Positions 1 through 8,723 of a stretch of DNA of 64,000 nucleotides are shown here, in pieces. The notes under the pieces were generated by a model. That model had not been told where the DNA came from. It searched no databases and saw nothing but the letters and a program-made list of their open reading frames with translations. A program made the position numbers and the translations under genes. Within the stretch, counting starts at the first letter, position 1; each line of letters opens with the position of its first letter. This stretch comes from Amycolatopsis echigonensis (lineage in GTDB: Bacteria > Actinomycetota > Actinomycetes > Mycobacteriales > Pseudonocardiaceae), in assembly GCF_014174495.1 (NCBI RefSeq), contig NZ_JACJHR010000013.1, positions 1 through 64,000 on the forward strand. The letters are read 5' to 3'.

Positions 1-171
1 CGCGGCGCTCGTCGACGGGAAGAACGCGTGGTTGAACACCAGCGACGCGGCGGTTCCGTAGATCAAGAAGTCGTAGTACTCCAGAGACTGCGCCGCGATC
101 GCGGCCGTCAGCACTTTCCCGCGGCGTTTCGTCGCCGCTTCGGCAGGCGCGATACGTCCTTGTACGCTCAT
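1..171 (-). CDS. MHS-type MFS transporter, N-terminus only
   Basis: Only the first 57 codons lie in the window; the gene runs off its left edge. The start ATG is at 169-171. The visible protein has a short basic N-terminal tail (ATKRRGK), then the segment AAQSLEYYDFLIYGTAASLV. This matches the first transmembrane helix of the metabolite:H+ symporter branch of the MFS, where a [S/N]-x-[L/I]-E-[W/Y]-[Y]-D-F motif is typical. The complete MHS protein at 27791-29101 carries the equivalent TVIEYYDFFIFATAAALVF. These transporters import organic acids across the plasma membrane, which fits the catabolic genes nearby. The substrate cannot be read from the fragment. An AT-rich palindrome at 222-236 lies about 50 bp upstream. 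Confidence 0.8.
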   Translation of the reverse strand, partial: MSVQGRIAPAEAATKRRGKVLTAAIAAQSLEYYDFLIYGTAASLVFNHAFFPSTSAA

Positions 172-221
172 GTCGTCCTCATCCCGGAGCCGGTTTCACC
201 CGGCAGTGTGTTGAAGTGTGA

Positions 222-236
222 AAATATAAAATATTT
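222..236. promoter_or_regulatory. AT-rich palindrome upstream of the MHS transporter
   Basis: AAATAT-AAA-ATATTT is a near-perfect inverted repeat in an otherwise GC-rich stretch, between the transporter start at 171 and the SDR stop at 290. It is a candidate operator or promoter core for the transporter. No regulator for it can be assigned from the sequence. Confidence 0.4.
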
Positions 237-289
237 AATTGCTTGATCGCAAGGACCGGTCCAGGCCGCGGCTTGCTCGTGGCTTCTCC

Positions 290-1081
290 TCAGTGGACGG
301 TGAGACCGCCGGTCGGGCTGGCGGTCAGCCCGGTGAGATACCGGGACTCCCCCGAGGCGAGGAAGGCGACGACATCGCCGATGTCCTCCGGCGCGGCGAC
401 CCCGAGCGGACTGCGCTCGACGATCTTCTCGTACTGCCGCCGGTGCCGGTCGCTCACCGCGTCCGCCGACTCGAACGCGGCGGTCCACGACGGAGAGTCG
501 CGGACCACGGTCACGCACACGCAGTTCACCCGGATCCGGTCGCGCGCCAGCTCCTTCGCCAGCACCTTGCTCGCCATGATCAACCCGCCCGAAAAGGTCG
601 CGATCGCGGTCTGGCCAGGGGTCGGGACCCGCCCGCCCGCTGAGGTCACGAAGACGACGCTGCCGCCGCCGCGTGACCGCAGATACGGCACCGCGGCCTG
701 CACCACGTTCAGCTTCGCCGCGACCGCCGCGCCAATGAACGTCGTGACGCGCTCCAGGTCGAGATCCGGGAACGGCCCGCGAACCGCGGTAGTGCGCGCT
801 TCGTCGTCGTTGCCGCCCGCGCTGGGCACGACGATGTCGATCCCGCCGAACCGCGCCGCCGCTTCCGCCGCGACGGCTCGCATGTCCAGTGCGGACCGCA
901 CGTCGCCCGCCACGAAACAGCCCTTGCCGCCCAGCTCTGCCAGCACCGCTTCGGCCTTGGCTTCGTCCCGGCCGTTCAGCACCACCGTCGCCCCGGCCGC
1001 GGCCAACCGCCGCGCGACACCCCGGCCGATCCCGCCAGTACCGCCCGTGACCAGCGCGACTTTCCCGTCCATCGTGCTCAT
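290..1081 (-). CDS. SDR-fold protein lacking the catalytic Tyr and Lys
   Basis: 263 aa. The N-terminal NAD(P)-binding motif TGGTGGIG (about residues 12-19) and the overall SDR layout are clear. The catalytic signature is not. Counting from Ser147, the S-x12-Y-x3-K spacing falls on Ile160 and Ser164, in the stretch TAIATFSGG, so both the general-base Tyr and the Lys are gone. The downstream part keeps KELARDRIRVN, so the alignment is not in doubt. The protein either works differently or has a non-catalytic role; it should not be called a dehydrogenase with confidence. I chose the ATG at 1081 (MSTMDGK) over an upstream GTG at 1120, because the latter overlaps the end of the alcohol dehydrogenase gene (stop at 1095). 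It is the last gene of the minus-strand set. Confidence 0.8.
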   Translation of the reverse strand: MSTMDGKVALVTGGTGGIGRGVARRLAAAGATVVLNGRDEAKAEAVLAELGGKGCFVAGDVRSALDMRAVAAEAAARFGGIDIVVPSAGGNDDEARTTAVRGPFPDLDLERVTTFIGAAVAAKLNVVQAAVPYLRSRGGGSVVFVTSAGGRVPTPGQTAIATFSGGLIMASKVLAKELARDRIRVNCVCVTVVRDSPSWTAAFESADAVSDRHRRQYEKIVERSPLGVAAPEDIGDVVAFLASGESRYLTGLTASPTGGLTVH

Positions 1082-1094
1082 CGCCGCATTCCGT

Positions 1095-2219
1095 TCAGCC
1101 ACCAGCGTGGACGAGGACACCGCGGAGGTTGCGGCCGGCCTTCATGTCGTCGAACCCGGCGGCGACGTCTTCGAGCGCGTAGCGGGTGGTGATCAGTTCA
1201 TCGAGCTTCAGCGCACCCTGGCGGTACAGCTCCAGCTGGGCGGGGATGTCCGCGGTGGGGGCGCTCGCGCCGAACAGCGAGCCCTGCAGGCGTTTCTGGT
1301 ACAGGACGAGTTCGTGCAGGTTGAAGTCCCCGTCGCGGACGAAGGTGTCGCCCAGGCCGACCGCGACGCACGTGCCCGCATTGCGCACCGCGGCGAGGCC
1401 TTGGCCGAGGTGGCGTCCGGTCACGACGCCGACCGTCACGATCGCCGAATCGGCACCCTGGCCGTTGGTCATCGACCGGGCCAATTCGGTGGCCTCGTCC
1501 ATGTCCGCGACCACGTGCGTCGCGCCCAGCTTCAGCGCGGATTCCCGTTTGAACGCCACTGGGTCGACCGCGATCACCGCGACCGCACCGGCGTGCGCGG
1601 CGCCCTGGACGGCGTTGATGCCGATCCCGCCGATGCCCATCACGATCACGACGTGCCCGGGCCGCACCGCGGCCGAGTTCACCGCAGCACCCCAGCCGGT
1701 GCCCACGCCGCAGCCGGTGAGGCACGCGACGTCGAGCGGGATGTCCGGGTCGATCTTGATCACCGAAGCGGTGGAGACGGTGGTGTGCTCGCAGAAGGTG
1801 GACAGCCCGGCCATCTGGCCGACCGGCCGCCCGTCGAGCGACAGCCGGAACGACGTCGGGTCTTCCGGCCGCGCGCCGGTACCCAGCGAGGCGCCGAGAT
1901 CGCAGAGGTTCTGCACGCCGCGGGCGCAGAACCGGCACCTGCCGCAGACCGGCAGGAACGAGAACACAACGTGGTCGCCCTCAGCGAACCCGGGCGTCCC
2001 CGGCCCGACCGCCTCGACGATCCCCGCTCCCTCGTGCCCGCCGGCGAGCGGCAGGATCGGGGCGGTCTGGTCGCCGGTGGCGAAGTGGTCGTCGGAATGG
2101 CACAGGCCGCTCGCGGCCATCCGCACGCGAACCTCGCCCGGACGCGGGTCGTCGACCTCCAGCTCGACGACCTCGTACCGGCCGGGCACCTCGCGCAGCA
2201 CCGCGCCGCGGGTCAGCAC
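1095..2219 (-). CDS. Zinc-dependent alcohol dehydrogenase (Rv0761c/AdhB type)
   Basis: 374 aa, the usual length for the family. Catalytic zinc ligands are visible in GLCHSD and GGHEGAG, with the third Cys in LTGCGVGTGWG. The structural zinc lobe is CGRCRFCARGVQNLC, with four Cys. The Rossmann motif is MGIGGIG. It oxidises an alcohol or reduces an aldehyde with NAD(H). In this operon it could handle the aldehyde or ketone released by the retro-aldol step. The family N-terminus is M-K-T-[RK]-[AG]-A-[VL]-L, and the GTG at 2219 gives V-L-T-R-G-A-V-L, so I place the start there. An upstream in-frame extension to 2354 is not coding-like. The start overlaps an 11-residue leader ORF with a much better ribosome-binding site. 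A copy of the shared operator lies at 2369-2395. Confidence 0.85.
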   Translation of the reverse strand: MLTRGAVLREVPGRYEVVELEVDDPRPGEVRVRMAASGLCHSDDHFATGDQTAPILPLAGGHEGAGIVEAVGPGTPGFAEGDHVVFSFLPVCGRCRFCARGVQNLCDLGASLGTGARPEDPTSFRLSLDGRPVGQMAGLSTFCEHTTVSTASVIKIDPDIPLDVACLTGCGVGTGWGAAVNSAAVRPGHVVIVMGIGGIGINAVQGAAHAGAVAVIAVDPVAFKRESALKLGATHVVADMDEATELARSMTNGQGADSAIVTVGVVTGRHLGQGLAAVRNAGTCVAVGLGDTFVRDGDFNLHELVLYQKRLQGSLFGASAPTADIPAQLELYRQGALKLDELITTRYALEDVAAGFDDMKAGRNLRGVLVHAGG

Positions 2220-2248
2220 TCGACCACCGTGCCCCGATGTGCACCCAT
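2213..2248 (-). CDS. Putative 11-residue leader peptide before the alcohol dehydrogenase
   Basis: ATG at 2248 opens MGAHRGTVVEC and stops with TGA at 2213-2215, two bases past the GTG start of the dehydrogenase. A strong GAAGGAGG ribosome-binding site sits 8 bases before this ATG, whereas the dehydrogenase GTG has none of its own. The layout suggests that ribosomes load on the leader and reach the dehydrogenase by translational coupling. A sequencing indel joining the two frames is the alternative, but the dehydrogenase N-terminus already fits its family from the GTG. Confidence 0.45.
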   Translation of the reverse strand: MGAHRGTVVEC

Positions 2249-2368
2249 CGTTTCGGCCTCCTTCGGGAAGATCGCACCGGAAAACGCTCGCCGCGCTCAA
2301 GAAATGCGGAACCGGGAAACTTTCCCGCCGCGTTTTCGATGTTAGGCAGCTCACGCCCGGGGAATCAA

Positions 2369-2395
2369 TTCGGAATCTCCGAAACGGCGCTTCGG
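2369..2395. promoter_or_regulatory. Operator-like element, copy 1 (TTCGG-N5-CCGAA-N7-TTCGG)
   Basis: Half-sites are TTCGG at 2369-2373, CCGAA at 2379-2383 and TTCGG at 2391-2395. The TTCGG-N5-CCGAA part contains the LysR-type T-N11-A box. It lies between the LysR stop and the alcohol dehydrogenase. The same arrangement occurs, reverse-complemented, at 11712-11738, and in symmetric four-half-site form at 10473-10511. Confidence 0.65.
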
Positions 2396-2412
2396 GGAAC
2401 GGAAAGCGGCGT

Positions 2413-3348
2413 TCAGCTCTCCACCGGGAGTTCGTCGACCGGCCGGTCCAGCAGCTGTTCGAGCAACGCCCGGCAGGCCGGACCGGGGCGACGGCCCGCG
2501 GCGGTCGCGAGGTGGAGCTTCCGCTCCGCCCACGGTTCGGCGAGTTCGACCACCGCCACCCGGTCCAGGAACTCCCGGGTCACCATGCATTCCGGTTGGG
2601 CCGCGACGCCGAGTCCGGCCTGGACCAGGCTCAGCGCGACCTCCCCGCTGCGCACGCTGAACGCCGGTTCGAACTCCTCGCCCAGCCGGCGCGCCGCGGC
2701 CCGGAACGCGCCCGCCATCGGTCCCACCGCGATCAGGGGCTCCGGCAGCAGCTCCGCGAACGTCACGCTCAGCCGGTCCGCCAGCCGGTGCCCGCGCGGC
2801 AGCGCCACCACGATCCGGTCCCGGCGGTAGGGCGTCACGTCGACCCCGGACAGGTCGAGTTCGTGCGCCGCCGCGAACACGCCGAGGTCCGCTTCGCCGC
2901 GCGCGACCTCCTGCAGGATTTCCTTGTTTTCGATTTCGTGGACGATCAACCGGACCCGCGGGTATTGCCGGTGGAATTCACCGAGTTCCCTCGCGAGAAA
3001 CGGAGCGAAGATCGACCGCGCCGACGCGATCGTCAGATCTCCCTGCATTCCCTCGGTGAACGACGCGATTTCCGACCGGATGTCCTCGAGGCTGCCGAAG
3101 ATCTTCCGCACGTGCCGCGCGAGCACCGCCCCGGCGGGCGTCGGCACCACGCCGCGCGGGCCGCGCTCCAGCAGTTCGATGCCCGCGATCGCCTCCAGGT
3201 CGTGGATCCGCTTCGTGGCCGTCGACGCCGAGACGTTCTCCCGGATCGCGGCCAGCCCGATCTGCTTCTCCTCGACCGCGGACAGGAACAGCCGCAGGGT
3301 CAGGAGGTCGACCTGCCGGATCAGGTGCAGCCTGTTGAACGCGCTCAC
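2413..3348 (-). CDS. LysR-family transcriptional regulator
   Basis: 311 aa, normal for the family. The N-terminal winged HTH spans about residues 14-73 (LRLFLSAVEEKQIGLAA, then SASTATKRIHDLE and LLERGPRGVVPTPAG). The effector-binding PBP-like domain follows to the C-terminus. GTG start at 3348 with AGAGG a few bases upstream. Only 12 bases separate it from the preceding ligase gene, so it is probably co-transcribed with the operon it controls. Three T-N11-A-containing operator copies near 2.4, 10.5 and 11.7 kb are its likely binding sites; this link is inference. The effector is probably an intermediate of the same pathway. Confidence 0.88.
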   Translation of the reverse strand: MSAFNRLHLIRQVDLLTLRLFLSAVEEKQIGLAAIRENVSASTATKRIHDLEAIAGIELLERGPRGVVPTPAGAVLARHVRKIFGSLEDIRSEIASFTEGMQGDLTIASARSIFAPFLARELGEFHRQYPRVRLIVHEIENKEILQEVARGEADLGVFAAAHELDLSGVDVTPYRRDRIVVALPRGHRLADRLSVTFAELLPEPLIAVGPMAGAFRAAARRLGEEFEPAFSVRSGEVALSLVQAGLGVAAQPECMVTREFLDRVAVVELAEPWAERKLHLATAAGRRPGPACRALLEQLLDRPVDELPVES

Positions 3349-3360
3349 GCTTTACCTCTA

Positions 3361-4710
3361 TCACGCGGTCTGCGCGGGCACCCGTTCGACGAGATTGACT
3401 TTGACGTGGTCAGGGCGTTTCAGCGTGCCGTCCGGGACCAGCGTGACGGAGGTTTTCACGTTCAGCGCCGAGCGCACCCGCTGCTCGATCGCGGCGCGCA
3501 GTTCGGTCTGGCGGGCTTCGTCCAGTCCGGCGTGCTCGACCACCAGCGGCAGCGGCTTTTGGGTCGAATGCCCCTCGAAGTCGGCGCGGATCCGCATCTC
3601 GCCGGTGGTCGCGGGAGCGAGTTCGGCGACCAGCTGCTTGATCGCCGACGGGAAGACGTTGATGCCGCGGACGATGAGCATGTCGTCGGTGCGTCCGATA
3701 CAGCGCACGGTGTATCCGGTGCGTCCGCAGGGACAGCTGGTGCCGGTGACGACGACGTGGTCGCGAGTCCGGAACCGCACCAGCGGCGATGCCTGCCGTT
3801 GCAGCGCGGTGTACACAAGTTCGCCCTGCGCGCCCTCGACCGGCGCGATCTGGTCACCGGTGTCCGGGTTGATCAGTTCGGCCACCATGAGGTCCGGGGA
3901 CAGGAAGTGCATGCCGTTCCCGGCCTCGCATTCGCCCCAATACGTGCACGCGATGTCGGTCCCGCCGAGCATCTCCCGCGACGTCGCACCCCACAGCGAC
4001 TCCAGCATCTCGCGCACCGCGGGCAGACCGCCACCGGGCTCTCCGCCGACACTGATCGCCCGCACCCCGAGGTCCCGGGCTTCCTGCCCGACGATCGCCG
4101 GTGCCTGTTCGGCCAGGTACGCCAGGAAATACGGCGTCCCGATCAACGCGTTCGGACGCTGGTCGGCTTGCACGCGCAGGAGTCGTTCGGCTCCGGCTTC
4201 GGCGCCGATCGGGATGTCCACGATTCCCATGTACTGCAAGATCTGCACCACCGGCAGCCCGCCGACGAACCCCTTGCTCATCCCGAACGCGTGCAGCAGG
4301 CGATCGCCCGGCCGGAACCCGTTCGCATACAGCGCCCGGGCCCCGAGTTCGCACCAGGTGGTGATGTCGCCGCGCGTCAGCCCGACGTAGGACGGACTGC
4401 CGGTGGTCCCGGACGAGGCTTGGATCTGCACGATCTCGCCCGGATCCGCCGCCACGTGCGCGCCCAGCGGCGGCACGGCGGCCAGGCTCTCCCGCAGCTC
4501 CTGCTTCTCGGTGAAGGGCAACCGAGCCAAATCCTCGACTGACTGCACCCGCGACAGGTCGATCCCGGCGAACTTCTCCCGGTAGAACACGCTGCGGGCG
4601 CCCACGTAGGCCAGCTGCTCCCGCAACCGCGCCTCCTGCACCGCCCGCGCCTCCTCCGCGGACGCGGATTCGATCGCACTCCACTGCTTCTCCGAATACG
4701 GCGCAGCCAT
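3361..4710 (-). CDS. PaaK-like acyl-CoA ligase (AMP-forming)
   Basis: 449 aa, the size of phenylacetate-CoA ligases. The ATP/AMP loop is QASSGTTGSPSYVG. Further family motifs are YWGECEAGNG and GRTDDMLIVRGINVFPS at the C-terminal hinge. The CPCGRTG segment carries the paired Cys typical of the PaaK group. It would adenylate a carboxylic acid and transfer it to CoA in the cytoplasm. The ATG at 4710 (MAAPYSEKQW) has GGAAAG upstream, and longer in-frame versions run into the CoA-transferase gene. With two family III CoA-transferases just upstream, it may supply the CoA-thioester used by the operon. The substrate could be aromatic or branched; the sequence does not decide. Confidence 0.85.
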   Translation of the reverse strand: MAAPYSEKQWSAIESASAEEARAVQEARLREQLAYVGARSVFYREKFAGIDLSRVQSVEDLARLPFTEKQELRESLAAVPPLGAHVAADPGEIVQIQASSGTTGSPSYVGLTRGDITTWCELGARALYANGFRPGDRLLHAFGMSKGFVGGLPVVQILQYMGIVDIPIGAEAGAERLLRVQADQRPNALIGTPYFLAYLAEQAPAIVGQEARDLGVRAISVGGEPGGGLPAVREMLESLWGATSREMLGGTDIACTYWGECEAGNGMHFLSPDLMVAELINPDTGDQIAPVEGAQGELVYTALQRQASPLVRFRTRDHVVVTGTSCPCGRTGYTVRCIGRTDDMLIVRGINVFPSAIKQLVAELAPATTGEMRIRADFEGHSTQKPLPLVVEHAGLDEARQTELRAAIEQRVRSALNVKTSVTLVPDGTLKRPDHVKVNLVERVPAQTA

Positions 4711-4741
4711 CACGCTTTCCACTTCTCTCCAGGGGACGAGT

Positions 4742-5890
4742 TCAGGCCCGGGTCGGCAGCACCGAGCCGAGCAGGTCGTTGTCCGCGCCGATCGGGCGGA
4801 CCGCGGGCAACGGCGGCGGCCGCCTGCCGTCGAACGACAACGGCAGCCCGACGACGCCGATCTCGCCCTCGTCAGCGGTGTCGATGATGCCGAGCGCACG
4901 CGTCTGCTCGTGGCTGACGAGTTCAGGCGTCGTCTGCACCGGCGCGCACGGGATCCCGGCCGCCTGCAGCCGTTCCTGCCATTCCGCGCGCGTACCGGTC
5001 GCGATCCGCTCGCCGATCAGCCGGTCGATCTCGGCGCGGTTCTCCAGCCGTGCGGCGTTCGTCGCGAACCGCGGGTCGTCCGCCCATTCCGGACACCCGA
5101 GAGCCGCGGACAGCCGGGCGAACAGCGCGTCGTTGGCGCAGCTGATGATCAACGCGCCGTCCGAAGCCGCGAACGCCCGGTGCGGGACGATGAACGCCAC
5201 GCCCGACCCGTGCCGGCTCCCCGGGTACCCGTCGGCCTGGTACCCGGCGATGCCGACCGAGTTCCACGCGATCGCCGTCTCCAGCAGCGACGCGTCGACC
5301 GCGGCCCCGGTGTGCTTCACATGCCGCCGGTTCAGGGCCGCGAGGACGCCGATCACCGCCCACATCCCGGTTCCGAAGTCCACGATGGACACCCCGGCGC
5401 GCACCGGGCCGCCGTCGTGTTCGCCGGTGATGTCCATGATCCCGGAGAACGCCTGCATCAGCGGGTCGTAGCCGGGCAGTTCGCGCAGCGGCCCGGCCTT
5501 GCCGAACGCGCCGATCTCGCAGTGCACCAGTTCCGGTTTGGTCACCCGCAGGTTGTCCGCGTCGAGGCCGTACTTCGCCGCGGTTCCGGGACGCAGATTG
5601 TGCAGGAACACGTCAGCCCGCTCGGCGATCAGCCGGTGCAGGGTCGCCAGGTCCGAGCGGTCCTTGATGTCGAGGCTGAGGTAGCCGCGGCCGCGGTTGA
5701 GCGCGTGGAACGCGGCCCCGTCGCCCTTCCATTCGCTCGGCCCCCAGCCGCGGGAGGAATCGCCCGTCGGACGCTCCACCTTCCACACCTCGGCGCCGAG
5801 CTCGGCCAGGATCTTGCCGGCGAACGGCGCGGACGCGCTGTCGCTCAGCTCCACCACGACGATCCCCGTGAGGGGCAGTTCACGCGTCAT
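4742..5890 (-). CDS. Family III CoA-transferase (CaiB/BaiF)
   Basis: 382 aa. It starts [20 protein letters not shown], as CaiB/BaiF proteins do, and has the [10 protein letters not shown] segment. The nucleophilic Asp that forms the aspartyl-CoA anhydride in formyl-CoA transferase lies in [10 protein letters not shown]. It would exchange CoA between two organic acids. The start overlaps the stop of the upstream CoA-transferase by 11 bases, so the two are translated in tandem. They might act on different substrates or form a heteromer. It shares only family-level similarity with its neighbour, so this is not a recent duplication. Confidence 0.85.
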   Translation of the reverse strand: MTRELPLTGIVVVELSDSASAPFAGKILAELGAEVWKVERPTGDSSRGWGPSEWKGDGAAFHALNRGRGYLSLDIKDRSDLATLHRLIAERADVFLHNLRPGTAAKYGLDADNLRVTKPELVHCEIGAFGKAGPLRELPGYDPLMQAFSGIMDITGEHDGGPVRAGVSIVDFGTGMWAVIGVLAALNRRHVKHTGAAVDASLLETAIAWNSVGIAGYQADGYPGSRHGSGVAFIVPHRAFAASDGALIISCANDALFARLSAALGCPEWADDPRFATNAARLENRAEIDRLIGERIATGTRAEWQERLQAAGIPCAPVQTTPELVSHEQTRALGIIDTADEGEIGVVGLPLSFDGRRPPPLPAVRPIGADNDLLGSVLPTRA

Positions 5891-7088
5891 CGCGCACTCC
5901 CGTCCCGGCCGCGCCCGCCGCGAGCAGCGCGCCGATCTCGTCCTCGCCGAATCCGAACTCCCGCAGCAGCTCCGCCGTGTGCTCGCCGAGCCGCGGCGCG
6001 GGATGCCGCAGCTCGGGAGCGCTTTCGCTCCACCGCTGCGGGAGGCCGATGGTGCGCAGCCGCCCCTCCGTGGGATGGTCCTGCTCGGCGAAGAACCCGA
6101 TGTCGCTCATGTGCGGATCGCTCAGCAGCGTCTCCGGCGTGTTCATCCGGATCGCCGGGATGTCCGCCTCGGTGAGCAGCTTCAGCCAGTCGTCGGTGGA
6201 CCGGGTCGCGAACACCTCGGCCAGGAAGGCGTACAGCTCGCCGATGTTCTCCGTCCGGCCGTGGATGTCGGCGAACCGCGCGTCCCGGGCCAGATCGGCC
6301 CGGCCGACCGCGGCGAAGAACCGCTGCCAATGCCGGTCGGTGTAGATGTTGACGCCCAGGTAGCCGTCGAGGGTCCGGTACGGGCGGCGGTCCGCGTTCA
6401 TCATCCGCGCGTAGCCCCACTCCCCGATCGGCGGCACGAAGGTGTGCCCGTAGAGGTGGTCGCCCATCGCGAAATGCGCGAACGTCTCGAACATCGGCAC
6501 CTGGACCTCCTGCCCGTGCCCGGTGCGTTCCCGGTAGTACAACGCGGCCGTGACCGCCGACGAAACCGCGATCCCGACGGTCCGGTCCGCGATCGCCGTG
6601 GCGACGTACGCCGGTTCGCCCTGTCCCCGGCTCTGCACCACCGGCATGCCGACCGCCGCCTGGATCAGATCGTCGTACGCCGGTTTCGCCGCGTAGGGGC
6701 CGTTCTGCCCGAACCCGAAGCAGCCGCAGTACACCAGCCGCGGGTTGATCTCCCGGGCGTCCGCATAGGACAGTCCGAGCCGTTCCATCGCCGCCGGGCG
6801 CAGGCTGTGCAGCAGCACGTCGGCCGTGCGCAGCATGCGGACGAGCGCGTCCCGGCCCTCCGGATGCTTCAGGTCGAGCACCAGGCTGCGCTTGTTCCGG
6901 TTGAGGTGCAGGAAGATCGCGGCCATTCCGGGGTTGCGCCGCGGGCCGACGCCGCGCGTGGTGTCCCCTTCCGGAGACTCCACCTTGGCGACGTCGGCGC
7001 CGAGGTCCGCGAGCAGCAGGGAAGCGTACGGCCCCATGAAGTTCGAGGTCAGGTCCAGGATCCGCACATCGTCGAGCGGTCCCGCCAT
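5880..7088 (-). CDS. Family III CoA-transferase (CaiB/BaiF)
   Basis: 402 aa. N-terminus [20 protein letters not shown], with [13 protein letters not shown] behind it. The candidate catalytic Asp is in TAIADRTVG. The ATG at 7088 has a good GGAGG ribosome-binding site 8 bases upstream. Longer in-frame translations are arginine-rich antisense-like sequence covering the OB-fold gene, so I rejected them. Only one base separates it from the DUF35 gene. It belongs to the same minus-strand operon and probably moves CoA onto the acid substrate or off a product. Confidence 0.85.
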   Translation of the reverse strand: MAGPLDDVRILDLTSNFMGPYASLLLADLGADVAKVESPEGDTTRGVGPRRNPGMAAIFLHLNRNKRSLVLDLKHPEGRDALVRMLRTADVLLHSLRPAAMERLGLSYADAREINPRLVYCGCFGFGQNGPYAAKPAYDDLIQAAVGMPVVQSRGQGEPAYVATAIADRTVGIAVSSAVTAALYYRERTGHGQEVQVPMFETFAHFAMGDHLYGHTFVPPIGEWGYARMMNADRRPYRTLDGYLGVNIYTDRHWQRFFAAVGRADLARDARFADIHGRTENIGELYAFLAEVFATRSTDDWLKLLTEADIPAIRMNTPETLLSDPHMSDIGFFAEQDHPTEGRLRTIGLPQRWSESAPELRHPAPRLGEHTAELLREFGFGEDEIGALLAAGAAGTGVRDDA

Positions 7089-7089
7089 G

Positions 7090-7497
7090 TCATCCCTCCT
7101 CAGCCGGGGCGAACACCGGGAGCGTCTGCTCCCCGCGGCGCACGAAGCGGACCTCGACCGGCATGCCGATCTCGATCGCGTCCGGCTCCGCCTCGATCTG
7201 CGTGAACAGCTGATAACCCTCGTCCAGTTCGACGAACCCGACGGTGTACGGCACGATCGCGGCCCACACCGGCGTCGGACCGCGCATGATCGTGCTGTAC
7301 GACCACACCGTGCCGTGCCCCCGCGACTCCTCCCAGCCCAGCGACCGGGCGGAGCAGTGCGGGCAGTACGAATGCGCGGGCCACACGACTTCGCCGCACG
7401 CACCACAACGCTGGTAGGTGAGCCGTTCCTCGTCGAGCGCCGCCCAGTACGGCTCGGCGTCCAGCAGCCGGTACGGCTGCGGCCAGTCCTCGCTCAT
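7090..7497 (-). CDS. DUF35 zinc-ribbon/OB-fold partner of the thiolase-fold protein
   Basis: 135 aa. An N-terminal rubredoxin-like zinc ribbon has Cys31, Cys34, Cys45 and Cys48 (CGAC and CPHC). An OB-fold follows, with [11 protein letters not shown] and [20 protein letters not shown]35 proteins bind thiolase-superfamily enzymes. In steroid side-chain loss the DUF35 domain of ChsH2 is required by the aldolase Ltp2; in toluene degradation BbsA partners the thiolase BbsB. Its ATG overlaps the stop of the thiolase-fold gene by one base (TGATG), so the two are probably made in equal amounts. I expect an obligate complex with the next gene. Confidence 0.85.
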   Translation of the reverse strand: MSEDWPQPYRLLDAEPYWAALDEERLTYQRCGACGEVVWPAHSYCPHCSARSLGWEESRGHGTVWSYSTIMRGPTPVWAAIVPYTVGFVELDEGYQLFTQIEAEPDAIEIGMPVEVRFVRRGEQTLPVFAPAEEG

Positions 7498-8723
7498 CAC
7501 GGCCTCCCAGCGTCGTTGCCGGACAACACCATCACGCCCGCCGCGGCGAGCATGCCGCCCGCGCCCTGCACCAGCACCGTGCGCGGTTTCCGCTTCGGCG
7601 CGAGACCGAGCGCGGTCCCGCGCAGCTGCCGGACCGCCTCGACCAGACTGTCCATATTGCACGAGATCCCCGGCTGGCCGAAGGAAAGCCAGCCGCCGTT
7701 GGTGTCGGTCGGCAGGTCGCCGTCGACGCCGGTACGGCCTTCCCGGTACACGTCGATGCCGTGGCCCTTCTTCGCGAAACCCAGGTCTTCCATGATGATC
7801 GGCCCCATGTGCGCGAAATTCACCGACAGCTGCAGCATGTCCACATCGGACGGAGTGAGCCCGGATCGCGTGAACGCCTGACGGGCGGCCTCGACGGTCG
7901 AGGTGTGGGTCAGGTTCGGGAACTCGCCGAGTCCGGCGAACCGGCCGGACCGCATGTTCATCCGGTCGGTGAGGTACTCGTGCGTGGTCGCCGAGCCGTA
8001 GCCGCGCACCCATACCGGATCGCGGGCTTCCTTGGCGCGTTCGGGCGAGGTGACCACCAGCGCGCCGCCGGTGCCGCCGCCCCAGGTGGAGCACATCCAC
8101 CGGCGCAGCGGAGTGGCGACATACGGCGAGGACAGCACCTTCTCGCGGTCGATCTCGCCGTGCTTGCGCTTGGCCGCGTGCGGATGCTGTGCGCCCCATC
8201 GCTGGTTGGCGATCGCGACATCGGCGAGGTCTTCCTCGGTCAGCCCGTATTCGTGGAAGTACCGGCTCGCGGCCTGCCCGTACAGCGACGGGATGGTCGG
8301 GCCGTACGGCACCTCGTACTGCGGATCCGAGTCGGCTTCCGAGCCCATCGCCACCGCGTCCACGAACAGCTCTGTCGCGTCGCTCTGCACGCACAGCACG
8401 TACTCAGCCGCTCCGGCCGCGATCATCTGCGACGCCACCGCGATAGTCGAGGTCAGCCCCGCGCCGTGCAGCGTGATCTCGCTGTTGAGCGTTACCGGCA
8501 TCTGCAGGTGCGAGATGAAGATATTGCTCCACTGGGACCGCTTGTCCGCCCATGGCGAGCGGCCGGTGAACACGGCGTCCACCTGGTGCTTGCCGATCCC
8601 GGCGTCGGCCAGCGCCGCCATCGTCGCCTCGGTCGCCAGCTGCAGCGGGTCTTTCCGGTCGGTCTTCGACGCGTACGCGTCGCCCATCCCGACGATCGCC
8701 GCGACCGGTTCTCCGGCGGTCAC
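7497..8723 (-). CDS. Thiolase-fold protein without catalytic Cys/His; candidate retro-aldolase (Ltp2-like)
   Basis: 408 aa. The fold is recognisable from DAGIGKHQVDAVFTG at the N-terminus, an IAAGAAEYVLCV core strand and the SFGQPG loop. All three usual thiolase residues are missing. The nucleophile position, 14 residues before Ile101, is Gly87 in LHGAGLTST. The His of the E-x-H/NEAF motif is Ser300 (QLSVNF). The GHP His is Gln350. Thiolysis is therefore unlikely. Members of this superfamily that lost these residues and bind a DUF35 protein include the steroid aldolase Ltp2, which cleaves a beta-hydroxyacyl-CoA by retro-aldol. Context agrees: dehydrogenase, then hydratase, then this gene, then DUF35. 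GTG start at 8723 overlaps the MaoC stop (GTGA). Confidence 0.8.
   Translation of the reverse strand: MTAGEPVAAIVGMGDAYASKTDRKDPLQLATEATMAALADAGIGKHQVDAVFTGRSPWADKRSQWSNIFISHLQMPVTLNSEITLHGAGLTSTIAVASQMIAAGAAEYVLCVQSDATELFVDAVAMGSEADSDPQYEVPYGPTIPSLYGQAASRYFHEYGLTEEDLADVAIANQRWGAQHPHAAKRKHGEIDREKVLSSPYVATPLRRWMCSTWGGGTGGALVVTSPERAKEARDPVWVRGYGSATTHEYLTDRMNMRSGRFAGLGEFPNLTHTSTVEAARQAFTRSGLTPSDVDMLQLSVNFAHMGPIIMEDLGFAKKGHGIDVYREGRTGVDGDLPTDTNGGWLSFGQPGISCNMDSLVEAVRQLRGTALGLAPKRKPRTVLVQGAGGMLAAAGVMVLSGNDAGRP

Noticed and set aside
1081..2248. Frameshift in the alcohol dehydrogenase joining the leader ATG to the gene.
   Set aside because: The gene is full-length from the GTG with the expected N-terminus, so no frameshift is needed.
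2220..2354. N-terminal extension of the alcohol dehydrogenase to 2354.
   Set aside because: The family N-terminus begins at the GTG at 2219, and the extension resembles no homologue.
1186..4542. A very long plus-strand open frame (over 1100 codons) opposite the ADH, LysR and ligase genes.
   Set aside because: Arginine/proline-rich translation with no family features; it is the antisense shadow of three well-supported minus-strand genes.
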